Source of the DNA: Pedobacter montanisoli
Lineage (GTDB): Bacteria; Bacteroidota; Bacteroidia; Sphingobacteriales; Sphingobacteriaceae
DNA: 64,000 nt
NCBI RefSeq assembly: GCF_022809115.1
Contig: NZ_JALGBH010000002.1
Coordinates: 124,001 to 188,000 of the forward strand
Direction: 5' to 3'
Shown: piece after piece, positions 16,884 to 24,027 of the stretch
Layout: each line of letters opens with the position of its first letter
Numbering within the stretch: position 1 is the first letter of the stretch
Notes under the pieces: model-generated
What the model was told of the DNA's origin: nothing
The model's input: the letters and a program-made list of their open reading frames with translations, nothing else
The model's database searches: none
Program-made: the position numbers and the translations under genes

Positions 16884-18104
16884 TTATTTCTTTGCCTGAA
16901 CTGCGTCGCTATAGGTAAGCGTGCCATCTAAATCTACCTGTACAAGACGCACATACACAGATTGTGCTGTTGTTAAGCCTTTATCTAATTGTGGAGATGT
17001 AACATCAACTTTGGCACAAGCAGTTATACTTGTTATTACCAGTAATAACATTGCAAACTTTAAGAACTTATTTCTGGTGGCAGGTAAAAGTAATAATCCT
17101 AATAAGCTGAACCCGGCCAAAGCCAACTGACTTAGTGAATGAGTAAATGTGTAGCTTAATGCTGCTGAGGAGTTGCCATTTGTCGCTTTAGAATTTACTT
17201 TACCTAAGTTGGTCCAGGTGCTGCCATTAACTGATGCTTGTATTAAGAAATGACTATTGTTGTTTTCGCTAGCTGTTTTCCAATTTACATACAGCTCATT
17301 ACCTTTTCTTTCTGCACTAAAAGATTGTAGCGTTATAGGCAATACGGCCGATGTTGTAAATGTTAACGGACTAGTCGTCCAGTTGCCATATCCGTTGCCA
17401 TTGTAAGTACGCATCCACACATAATAAGTAGTTGAAGGCTGTAAACCTGTTAAGTTAAGAGTTGTACCTGTAGCCAGCCCACTTGCGGTTTCGTTGTTAG
17501 CCGGAGCTGTATTAACAGTAGAAAGATAATAGGGGTAAACATTTTCTAAGGGGGAGTATTCGAGGTCATCTATAATTATAACTTCGTTGTGATCATTAAT
17601 ACTTGGAAAAGAAATGTTAATTGCTTTAATGTTGCTCCAATTAAGAGTTAAATATTCATAGCTTATACTAGAGCTCACATTTACGGTCTTACTATATAAC
17701 TCGATATTGTTTGCGCTATAGCCCTTAATTGTATAAGAGGTTAAATATTGCGGATAGACCCATAACCCTTTTAAAGTAACGGGTATGTTAAAAATTAGGC
17801 GGTTATCAGTACGGACAATAAACAAACTACCATTACCAGAATGGGTTGTGCCACTATAGGTTCTGATATCAGTATTGGTAGAAACCCAATTATAGCCCCC
17901 ACTGTTCCAAGAAGTAGTGCCAAATGCTTGTTCGAAGCCCTCTATCTTTATATTGGTTGTAGGAGTTGTGATAGAAGCCTGCCAGTTTACAGTAGCAATC
18001 TTGTCTGAAATATTGGTGGCACTTAAGTTTGTTGGCGCATTTTGGGCATTTGCAGTACACACAAGTAGTATAACAACAAATATCAGAGAGAATAAGTGTT
18101 TCAT
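16884..18104 (-). CDS. secreted fibronectin type III protein with nested domains
   Basis: 406 residues with a signal peptide (cleaved near TANAQ). An FN3 domain starts at 22 (APTNLSATNISDKIATVNW), is interrupted at about 51-190 by a beta-sandwich-like region (GFEQ...VIIIDDLEYS), and resumes at about 191-251 (LSTVNTAP, LQPSTTYYVWMRTYNG). From 255 it has the common Bacteroidota Ig-like module LPITLQSFSA...NWKTASENNNSHF, which normally ends YYRLxQVDxDGxxxYS. Here residues 321-382 are inserted before that ending and contain two hydrophobic stretches (LALAGFSLLGLLLL; FAMLLLVITSITAC). It is probably an exported adhesin or anchor-type protein; ligand unknown. Confidence 0.7.
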   Translation of the reverse strand: MKHLFSLIFVVILLVCTANAQNAPTNLSATNISDKIATVNWQASITTPTTNIKIEGFEQAFGTTSWNSGGYNWVSTNTDIRTYSGTTHSGNGSLFIVRTDNRLIFNIPVTLKGLWVYPQYLTSYTIKGYSANNIELYSKTVNVSSSISYEYLTLNWSNIKAINISFPSINDHNEVIIIDDLEYSPLENVYPYYLSTVNTAPANNETASGLATGTTLNLTGLQPSTTYYVWMRTYNGNGYGNWTTSPLTFTTSAVLPITLQSFSAERKGNELYVNWKTASENNNSHFLIQASVNGSTWTNLGKVNSKATNGNSSAALSYTFTHSLSQLALAGFSLLGLLLLPATRNKFLKFAMLLLVITSITACAKVDVTSPQLDKGLTTAQSVYVRLVQVDLDGTLTYSDAVQAKK

Positions 18105-18180
18105 GCTGTATTTAACTTGGTAAATTATAAATATATATAAAATAGCTTAATTACGGTAGATTTCTATAAATTACCTTAAA

Positions 18181-18213
18181 TGAAAAAGACCTTCCATTTC
18201 TGAAAGGTCTTTG
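18181..18213 (-). terminator. terminator copy after tRNA-Leu remnant 1
   Basis: GAAAAAGACCTT...AAAGGTCTTTG hairpin. It is a near copy of the one at 18671-18703, including about 20 bp of flanking sequence, evidence for duplication of a terminator plus tRNA unit. Confidence 0.6.
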
Positions 18214-18284
18214 TACAGAGCGGGAATCGAACCCGCACACCTGTTGAGGGCATCCCGATTAAAATCGGGACGTGTCTGCCAGTT
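18214..18284 (-). pseudogene. tRNA-Leu remnant 1 (5' end lost)
   Basis: From the D loop onward it matches the intact tRNA-Leu at 18705: AACTGGCAGACACG, variable arm TGCCCTCAACAGG, T arm GCGGGTTCGATTCCCGC. The acceptor 5' strand and first part of the D arm are replaced by unrelated sequence. The anticodon arm has become the perfect palindrome CCCGATT-TT-AATCGGG, leaving no normal seven-base loop. Confidence 0.75.
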
Positions 18285-18296
18285 TCTATCCATAAA

Positions 18297-18323
18297 AAAA
18301 GCCTCTCATTTGAAAGGCTTTCG
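18297..18323. terminator. hairpin between tRNA-Leu remnants
   Basis: AAAAGCCTCTCATTTGAAAGGCTTT forms a short stem between remnants 1 and 2, with A/T runs on both sides. It probably derives from the same terminator unit. Confidence 0.5.
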
Positions 18324-18338
18324 TTTCGATTTTGTTTG

Positions 18339-18402
18339 TACTGAAGGCGGGAATCGAATAGAGCATCCCAATTTTAAATCGGGGACGTGTCTGCCAGTTC
18401 AA
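18339..18402 (-). pseudogene. tRNA-Leu remnant 2, fused to the end of the GIY-YIG gene
   Basis: The minus strand shows AACTGGCAGACACG, the anticodon arm CCCGATTTAAAATTGGG, a collapsed variable arm (TGCTC), and a partial T arm TTCGATTCCCGC. The acceptor 5' strand is replaced by the 3' end of the GIY-YIG gene, whose last codons (LMAGN, stop at 18399) run directly into it. Confidence 0.7.
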
Positions 18403-18644
18403 TTGCCAGCCATCAATGTCTCAATATATTTCCTGCTCTTTTTTGATTTAATTTCGAGTTCTCTTCTGATTGCTTCTTCACGTGTGCCGAATTGTTCGGT
18501 ATGCACAACAGCCCATGGACCTTTATTTCTGGTTGCCGTTACATGACCGTTGCTGTGACGATATAGCCGCTTAGCTATATCCTCGGTCTGGCCTATGTAA
18601 AAACGTCCACTTTTTTCAGATTGTAAGATATACACGATGAACAT
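18399..18644 (-). CDS. GIY-YIG nuclease family protein
   Basis: 81 residues, one minimal GIY-YIG domain: V4-Y5-I6, then Y16-I17-G18, the catalytic arginine R26 in IAKRLYRH, and glutamate E62 in REEAIRRELEIK, ending SKKSRKYIETLMAGN. Single-domain proteins of this type are abundant in Bacteroidota, often beside tRNA genes, and belong to the UPF0213-like group of structure- or site-specific endonucleases. It lies between an intact tRNA-Leu with its terminator and two broken tRNA-Leu copies, and its own 3' end is joined to one of them. That suggests a role in, or hitchhiking on, rearrangement of this array. Confidence 0.85.
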   Translation of the reverse strand: MFIVYILQSEKSGRFYIGQTEDIAKRLYRHSNGHVTATRNKGPWAVVHTEQFGTREEAIRRELEIKSKKSRKYIETLMAGN

Positions 18645-18670
18645 AGAAAATTTCTAGGAATTACCTCAAA

Positions 18671-18703
18671 TGAAAAAGACCCTCCATTTTTGGAAAGTCT
18701 TTT
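18671..18703 (-). terminator. terminator of tRNA-Leu
   Basis: GAAAAAGACCCTCC...GGAAAGTCTTTT hairpin directly downstream of the tRNA-Leu 3' end on the minus strand. It is duplicated at 18181. Confidence 0.7.
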
Positions 18704-18704
18704 G

Positions 18705-18789
18705 TACTCAGAGCGGGAATCGAACCCGCACGCCTGTTGAGGGCACAGGATTTTAAGTCCTGCGTGTCTACCAGTTCCACCATCTGAGC
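18705..18789 (-). tRNA. tRNA-Leu (TAA)
   Basis: An 85-nt class II tRNA: acceptor GCTCAGA/TCTGAGT, D arm GGTGGAACTGGTAGACAC, anticodon stem CAGGA/TCCTG around CTTAAAA with anticodon TAA, long variable arm TGCCCTCAACAGGCGT, T arm GCGGGTTCGATTCCCGC. CCA is not encoded. It is the only complete copy of four tRNA-Leu-like sequences in this region. Confidence 0.92.
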
Positions 18790-18803
18790 ATGATGTGTTG
18801 TTT

Positions 18804-18861
18804 CTGTTGAGGGCATCCCGATTTTAAATCGGGACGTGTCTACCAGTTCCACCACTTCAGC
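18804..18861 (-). pseudogene. tRNA-Leu remnant 3 (3' end lost)
   Basis: The minus strand gives an intact 5' part (GCTGAAGTGGTGGAACTGG, TAGACACG), an anticodon arm CCCGA-TTTAAAA-TCGGG with anticodon TAA, and a variable arm that stops at CTCAACAG. The T arm and acceptor 3' strand are absent; 14 bp later the intact tRNA-Leu begins. The acceptor 5' end differs from the intact copy, so it was a distinct gene, not a simple duplicate. Confidence 0.75.
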
Positions 18862-18884
18862 TTAAAAGCATTTGCTTTTAAAAT

Positions 18885-18911
18885 TAAATGCCTCCTGGTA
18901 GGAAGGCATTT
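18885..18911 (-). terminator. terminator of tRNA-Gly
   Basis: AAATGCCTTCC...GGAGGCATTT on the minus strand with a following T-rich stretch, immediately after the tRNA-Gly 3' end. Confidence 0.7.
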
Positions 18912-18913
18912 AG

Positions 18914-18986
18914 AGCGAAAGACGAGATTCGAACTCGCGACCCCAACCTTGGCAAGGTTGTGCTCTACCAACTGAGCTACTTTCGC
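18914..18986 (-). tRNA. tRNA-Gly (GCC)
   Basis: A 73-nt cloverleaf: acceptor GCGAAAG/CTTTCGC, D arm TAGCTCAGTTGGTAGAGC, anticodon stem CAACC/GGTTG with loop TTGCCAA (anticodon GCC), T arm GCGAGTTCGAATCTCGT. CCA is not encoded. Confidence 0.93.
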
Positions 18987-19110
18987 TTAAATTACATCTC
19001 CGATGTAAGACCCAAATGTTACCGTTTTATATACCGTTCTTCCGTTTGGGTTTGCAAATATACACAGATTTATATTGCTGCCAAGAAATATTTTACATTT
19101 TTTTAAATGT

Positions 19111-19599
19111 TTAATCTAACTCATTGTTTTTCAGTAAAAGAAAAATTAAATCTTTTTCATAACCCTTGCTTAAAAGGTAATTTAAGAGCTTGTAACTGCG
19201 TTTAGCAGCATTTTTCTCAGTAATGGTACTCGCTTTCTTTTCAAAAAGCTGTGTTAAATTTTTTAGGTAAATTTCTTCGTCCAGGCTGCTCAGGGCTTTT
19301 TGTATAATCTTATCAGGAACACGTTTTAATTTTAAGCCCTGTTTAATCTTAAGCTTGCCCCATTTCTTGATATGATGCTTGCCCGATGCATAACTTAAAG
19401 CAAACCGTTCCTCATTTAAAAAGTTATTGGCAATCAGTTCGGCAATAATTTCTTCTATTTCGGCGATTTTAAGTTCCCATTCATAAAGCTTGCTCCTCAT
19501 TTCATGCTGCGATCTTTCCTGATAAGCACACCACTGCTCAGCCTTTAGCAAAGCCGACTTCTGATCTAAAGCTATTTTGTTTTCTTTAGCACTTTTCAT
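19111..19599 (-). CDS. recX: RecX family regulator
   Basis: 162 residues, almost all helical, with the three tandem three-helix repeats of RecX: AEQWCAYQERSQHEMRSKLYEWELK, then IIAELIANNFLNEERFALSYASGKHHIKKWGKLKIKQGLKLKRV, then YKLLNYLLSKGYEKDLIFLLL. RecX binds within the RecA filament groove and limits its activity. The gene stands alone, divergent from murF-alr with a 49-bp gap; recA is not in the window. Confidence 0.85.
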   Translation of the reverse strand: MKSAKENKIALDQKSALLKAEQWCAYQERSQHEMRSKLYEWELKIAEIEEIIAELIANNFLNEERFALSYASGKHHIKKWGKLKIKQGLKLKRVPDKIIQKALSSLDEEIYLKNLTQLFEKKASTITEKNAAKRSYKLLNYLLSKGYEKDLIFLLLKNNELD

Positions 19600-19648
19600 A
19601 ATTAAATGCTGAAATTCGTAAAAAAATAAGAGTAAAACACATTTTTCT

Positions 19649-22111
19649 ATGATGGATAACGAAACTTACTCCATAGCACAGGTTGCGAAGATAATGAATG
19701 CCAAAGCTGTATTGGTTAATCCGGAGCTAAAAATCAAAAAACTGCTTACAGACAGCCGTACCATTGCCGCACCTGATGAGGGATTATTCTTCGCGGTAAA
19801 AGCGCAACGCAACGGGCACGACTTTATTGACGGAGCCTACCAAAATGGAGTAAGGAATTTTGTAGTATCAGAAAAAGGTTTTACAGAAAAGTATGCCGAT
19901 GTAAACGTTCTGTTTGTACCCAATGTATTGGCTGCTTTACAGCATTTGGCACAATACCACCGCTCAAGATTTAACTTAAAAACCATTGGTATAACCGGAA
20001 GTACAGGAAAATCGATGGTAAAAGAATGGTTATACCAGCTTTTGGCTACAGATTACAATATTGTTCGCAGTCCAAAGAGCTATAACTCGCAAATAGGAGT
20101 ACCATTATCTGTATGGCAGATCACAGAAAACCATAATCTGGGGATTTTTGAAGCCGGGATTTCAACGGCTAACGAAATGCAGGCTCTGCATGATATGATT
20201 AAACCCGATATTGGCATATTAACAAATATAGGCACGCAACATGATGAAGGCTTTGATAACCGTACTGAAAAAATTAAGGAAAAGCTCAAATTATTTGAAA
20301 ATGCAAAATTGCTAATCTACAATCCCGGATATGTAAAAGGGATAGATATGGAAAATTTATCCATTGAACAAAGTTTTACATGGAGTACAGAAAATGCAGC
20401 GGATCTGCAGGTATTTGAACGTTTAAATAAGAACGAAACCACGTATTTAAAAGCTCATTATAAAAGCAAACAAATTGAGCTGACTATCCCTTTTACCGAT
20501 TCCGCATCAGTAGAAAATGCTATAATTTGCTGGGCGGTGCTTTTAGCTTTAGGTTATGAAAATACGTTGATCAGTGAACGATTAACACGATTGAGCCCCG
20601 TAGTGTTGCAATTGCAATTGCTTAATGGAATTAACCAATGCTCAATTATTCATGATCATTACAGTACCGATATTTCATCTTTAGCCATAGCGCTCGATTT
20701 CCTGAATCAACAAAACCAGCATAACCGTAAAACTTTGATCCTTTCAGATCTTAATCCAGAAGGCAAAGAAACAGCACAGGTTTACCAGGAAGTAGCAACG
20801 TTGCTTAAACATAAGCATGCCGGACGGTTGATAGGCATAGGCCCCGAAATTTCAAGTTTTGCAAACTTGTTTGATAAAAGCAGCTTATACTTTGAAACAA
20901 TAGAAGAACTCATTGCTAAACTACCCGAGATTAATTTTAACAATGAAACCATTCTTTTAAAAGGACAAGATCGATTTGGGTTTGCAGCCTTAGGTAAATT
21001 ACTCACGCAAAAAGTACATGATACGGTTTTAGAAATTAACCTTAACGCATTGGTTAAAAACCTGCAATTTTACCGGGCACAATTAAAACCGGGCGTTAAA
21101 ACAATGGCTATGGTAAAAGCCTTTTCTTACGGTAGCGGAAGCTTTGAGATTGCCAATTTACTGCAATACCATAAAGTAGATTATTTGGCGGTTGCATATG
21201 CCGATGAGGGCATTGCTTTGCGTAAAGCAGGTATTACTTTGCCTATAATGGTAATGAGCCCCGAGGTTTCGGCTTTTGAAGCCATAGTTAAATACAATTT
21301 AGAACCTGAGATTTACAGCACAGAAGTTTTAACTGATTTTATCAAAGCATTACCTGCCAACGTTCAGCATTTTCCTATCCATATAAAAGTAGATACAGGT
21401 ATGCACAGATTGGGTTTTGAACAGCAAGACCTCAAATCTCTAATGCAAATTTTGACCCATAACCATAAAATAAAAGTGGTATCTGTTTTTACCCATTTAG
21501 CCGGAGCTGATGAAACCCTGCACGATGATTTTACACAGATGCAGGTGCAAAAATACCTTGCTTTTTATCATGAATTGCTCACTGTTCTCCCAGATCAACC
21601 TATAAGGCATGTATTAAATACGTCCGGTATCAGCCGTCACGCAAATACGCAATTTGATATGGTGCGTATTGGTATAGGCATGTACGGATTTGATGCCGCA
21701 TTGCCAAAAAGCAAAGGTCTTGAAACGGTGGCTTGTCTTAAAACAACCATCTCTCAGATCAAAGCATTAAAGGCCGGAGAAACCGTGGGCTACAGCCGTA
21801 GAGGCGTATTGTCACATGGCGGCAAAATTGCCACGGTTAAAATTGGCTATGCCGATGGTTACAACCGTAATTTTGGTAATGGTACAGGTAAAATGCTGGT
21901 AAACGGACACTTGTCGCCAACCGTAGGCTCAATTTGTATGGATATGTGTATGCTGGATATTACTGGTATTGAAGCCAAAGTTGGAGATGAAGTAATTGTA
22001 TTTAACCACGAACATACCATTGCAGATCTTGCAAATGCAATTGAAACCATTCCGTATGAAATACTGACCAACGTTTCGCAAAGAGTTAAACGGGTATATT
22101 TATACGGTTAA
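19649..22111 (+). CDS. murF-alr: bifunctional MurF ligase / alanine racemase fusion
   Basis: 820 residues. The N-terminal half is a MurF-type ligase: MurF N-domain with LTDSRTI, ATP loop GITGSTGKS (about 114-122), a central domain with FEAGIST, and a C-domain. It joins D-Ala-D-Ala to the UDP-MurNAc tripeptide. From about residue 455 it is a fold-type III alanine racemase: PLP lysine in MAMVKAFSYG (about 489), KVDTGMHRLGF, and the second catalytic region VKIGYADGYNR. It makes the D-alanine. This fusion is standard in Bacteroidota and links substrate supply to use. The start could be 19649 or 19652 (ATGATG). Confidence 0.93.
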   Translation: MMDNETYSIAQVAKIMNAKAVLVNPELKIKKLLTDSRTIAAPDEGLFFAVKAQRNGHDFIDGAYQNGVRNFVVSEKGFTEKYADVNVLFVPNVLAALQHLAQYHRSRFNLKTIGITGSTGKSMVKEWLYQLLATDYNIVRSPKSYNSQIGVPLSVWQITENHNLGIFEAGISTANEMQALHDMIKPDIGILTNIGTQHDEGFDNRTEKIKEKLKLFENAKLLIYNPGYVKGIDMENLSIEQSFTWSTENAADLQVFERLNKNETTYLKAHYKSKQIELTIPFTDSASVENAIICWAVLLALGYENTLISERLTRLSPVVLQLQLLNGINQCSIIHDHYSTDISSLAIALDFLNQQNQHNRKTLILSDLNPEGKETAQVYQEVATLLKHKHAGRLIGIGPEISSFANLFDKSSLYFETIEELIAKLPEINFNNETILLKGQDRFGFAALGKLLTQKVHDTVLEINLNALVKNLQFYRAQLKPGVKTMAMVKAFSYGSGSFEIANLLQYHKVDYLAVAYADEGIALRKAGITLPIMVMSPEVSAFEAIVKYNLEPEIYSTEVLTDFIKALPANVQHFPIHIKVDTGMHRLGFEQQDLKSLMQILTHNHKIKVVSVFTHLAGADETLHDDFTQMQVQKYLAFYHELLTVLPDQPIRHVLNTSGISRHANTQFDMVRIGIGMYGFDAALPKSKGLETVACLKTTISQIKALKAGETVGYSRRGVLSHGGKIATVKIGYADGYNRNFGNGTGKMLVNGHLSPTVGSICMDMCMLDITGIEAKVGDEVIVFNHEHTIADLANAIETIPYEILTNVSQRVKRVYLYG

Positions 22112-22157
22112 AAGGATAGGGATAGGGCGTGTTAAAATTTAAGTAAAAACATTTTAC

Positions 22158-22165
22158 TAATTTTG
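22158..22165 (+). promoter_or_regulatory. -7 element directly before the DUF502 gene
   Basis: TAATTTTG is a perfect TAnnTTTG match, only four bases before the ATG at 22170, suggesting a leaderless or near-leaderless transcript. Confidence 0.45.
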
Positions 22166-22169
22166 CGCC

Positions 22170-22760
22170 ATGAACAAGTTGGGAAAAGCCATACTAAATT
22201 ATTTGATCAGAGGATTGCTCGTAGTTGTACCTATTGCATTAAGTATTTTTATTGTGGTTTGGGCGGTTACCACCGTAGATAGCTGGTTAAACATCAATAA
22301 TATTTTAGGTGTTGACCCTAAAACGGGGATGAGCAGAAATATTCCCGGTCTAGGTTTGGCCTTGGTTATCGCGTTGATCCTAGTTGCAGGTGTTTTTGTA
22401 ACCAATTTTGTAACCGCACCCATGTATAACTGGTTTCAACGGATGTTGAACCGTTTACCCTTGATTAACTTTATTTATTCTTCTATAAAAGATCTTACAG
22501 AAGCGTTTGTGGGCGATGAGAAAAAGTTTAACCACCCAGTTCTGGTAGAAGTAAAAGAAGGCTTAAAACGCATTGGCTTTTTAACCCAGCAAGATCTCAA
22601 TAAACTTGCATTGCCCGGCGATGTGGTTGTTTACTTCCCTTTCTCTTATTCTTTTGCCGGCGTAGTTTATATAGTGGCAAAAGAACGTGTAAAACCTTTA
22701 GATATGTCGGCTGCCGAAGCCATGAAATTAGTAGTTAGCGGTGGTGTAAGCGGTTTTTAA
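22170..22760 (+). CDS. DUF502 membrane protein
   Basis: 196 residues: two N-terminal membrane spans (LIRGLLVVVPIALSIFIVVWAV; GLALVIALILVAGVFVTNFV), then the family segment RLPLINFIYSSIKDLTEAFVGDEKKFNHPVLVE and the C-terminal PFSYSFAGVVYIVAKERVKPLDMSAAEAMKLVVSGG. These are hallmarks of DUF502. In plants related proteins (COV) affect trafficking; the bacterial role is unknown. The stop overlaps the convergent gene at 22757 by four bases. Confidence 0.85.
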   Translation: MNKLGKAILNYLIRGLLVVVPIALSIFIVVWAVTTVDSWLNINNILGVDPKTGMSRNIPGLGLALVIALILVAGVFVTNFVTAPMYNWFQRMLNRLPLINFIYSSIKDLTEAFVGDEKKFNHPVLVEVKEGLKRIGFLTQQDLNKLALPGDVVVYFPFSYSFAGVVYIVAKERVKPLDMSAAEAMKLVVSGGVSGF

Positions 22761-23248
22761 AATTTATATAAGCAGAACCATATAAAAATCAGCATAATGA
22801 TAAAAAAGAACATTTTGGCAAATGTTTCTTTAATGAACAGGCCGGCCAGCAACACAATACTTTGATCAACATTTTGCTCGGTAATAAAACCCGAACCCGA
22901 AGCACCGTTACATTTAACCATTTTATCCTCACTTGCACCCAATTGCCAGCTGTTAAGAAACATGCTGTTGGCATGCCATAAATACCGATCGCCGTTGGTT
23001 AGTTCTACGGTTGCATTTAAAGCTAAGCTATGCACCTTAATCTTACCTAATACCTGATGATTAATGTCGAAAATCTGCGTATCTGAGCCTAAAAAACCTG
23101 AAGATTTAAAAAAGAAGGTCTGGTTTTCAAATAATCCTGTAGCACTATGCTGCCACATATTGAAAACAAGATTGCCTATAATCTGATTGTCTGAAAAAAG
23201 TTGATAGTTACTATCAAACACATTTTTTGTCCAGGTTAAAACTCGCAT
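22757..23248 (-). CDS. hypothetical protein with C-terminal membrane anchor
   Basis: 163 residues. A beta-rich soluble part (about 1-135) alternates short strands and turns (FFFKSSGFLGSDTQIFDINHQVLGKIKVHSLALNATVELT) in a way that recalls the tubby/LURP-one barrel, without enough identity for an assignment. One strong membrane helix (KMFFFIIMLIFIWFCLYKF) ends the chain, so the protein is probably tail-anchored with the barrel in the cytoplasm. Neighbours give no functional hint. Confidence 0.55.
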   Translation of the reverse strand: MRVLTWTKNVFDSNYQLFSDNQIIGNLVFNMWQHSATGLFENQTFFFKSSGFLGSDTQIFDINHQVLGKIKVHSLALNATVELTNGDRYLWHANSMFLNSWQLGASEDKMVKCNGASGSGFITEQNVDQSIVLLAGLFIKETFAKMFFFIIMLIFIWFCLYKF

Positions 23249-23310
23249 ATAATTAAAGTTTATTTTTAGACAAAAAATATGTAAGACAGTTACAAAATAT
23301 AAGTTTTTTA

Positions 23311-24018
23311 TTAGAAGTTTGGTTTTAAAACATATTTGTCATAGAACCTGAAAATATGTTCTGCAGCTTCTTCGGCCGTATCAACCAGTCTGAAAAGGTT
23401 AAGATCCTCAGCATTGATATTACGCTCTTTTTCAAGCATCGTATTTTTAATCCAGTCAACTAATCCGCCCCAGTAAGCAGTACCCACTAAAACAATAGGG
23501 AAACGGGCAATTTTACCGGTTTGTATAAGTGTTAAGGCTTCAAAAAGTTCATCCATGGTACCCATACCACCAGGCAATACAATAAAACCCTGAGAGTATT
23601 TCATGAACATCACTTTTCTTACAAAGAAATAGTCAAACTGAAGTAAACGGCTTGGTTCAATGTATTTATTGTGAAACTGTTCAAAAGGCAATTCAATATT
23701 TAAACCTACAGATTTTCCACCGTTCATGTGTGCGCCACGGTTACCGGCTTCCATAATGCCCGGTCCGCCGCCTGTTATTACCCCATAACCACGTTCGGTT
23801 AACAAGCGACCGCATTCAACGGCAATTTGGTAATAAGGATTGGTTTCTGCAGTACGTGCCGAACCAAAAATACTTACGCAGGGACCTATTTTCGACAGTT
23901 TCTCAAATCCATCTACAAATTCAGCCATGATCTTAAAGATCTGCCAGCTATCCGTAGTTTTTATTTCCTGCCAGTCTTTATTGGCAAAAGCACTTCTTAT
24001 TTTTTCTTCACTATTCAT
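23311..24018 (-). CDS. LOG family protein (nucleoside monophosphate phosphoribohydrolase)
   Basis: 235 residues with the LOG/TIGR00730 signature: GGGPGIME (83-90) and PGGMGTMDE (149-157) in a Rossmann fold. Characterised members release free bases from cytokinin ribotides or from AMP-type nucleotides, and the motifs are complete. The N-terminal 45 residues are longer than in plant LOGs, as in the bacterial subgroup. It lies 9 bp from the SSS transporter gene on the same strand; co-transcription is likely, the link unclear. Confidence 0.88.
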   Translation of the reverse strand: MNSEEKIRSAFANKDWQEIKTTDSWQIFKIMAEFVDGFEKLSKIGPCVSIFGSARTAETNPYYQIAVECGRLLTERGYGVITGGGPGIMEAGNRGAHMNGGKSVGLNIELPFEQFHNKYIEPSRLLQFDYFFVRKVMFMKYSQGFIVLPGGMGTMDELFEALTLIQTGKIARFPIVLVGTAYWGGLVDWIKNTMLEKERNINAEDLNLFRLVDTAEEAAEHIFRFYDKYVLKPNF

Positions 24019-24027
24019 AATTAGATA

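Noticed and set aside
18211..18546. 111-residue plus-strand reading frame opposite tRNA-Leu remnants and the GIY-YIG gene
   Set aside because: Antisense shadow of tRNA remnants (GIEPAHL, EGGNRIEHP are typical antisense-tRNA strings) and of the GIY-YIG frame.
18661..18855. 64-residue minus-strand reading frame across the tRNA-Leu copies
   Set aside because: It is a translation of tRNA sequence (VELVDTQDLKSCALNRRAGSIPALS is the usual artefact of tRNA-Leu).
18888..19106. 72-residue reading frame over tRNA-Gly
   Set aside because: Antisense of the tRNA (RAKDEIRTRDPNLGKVVLYQLSYFR); no coding character.
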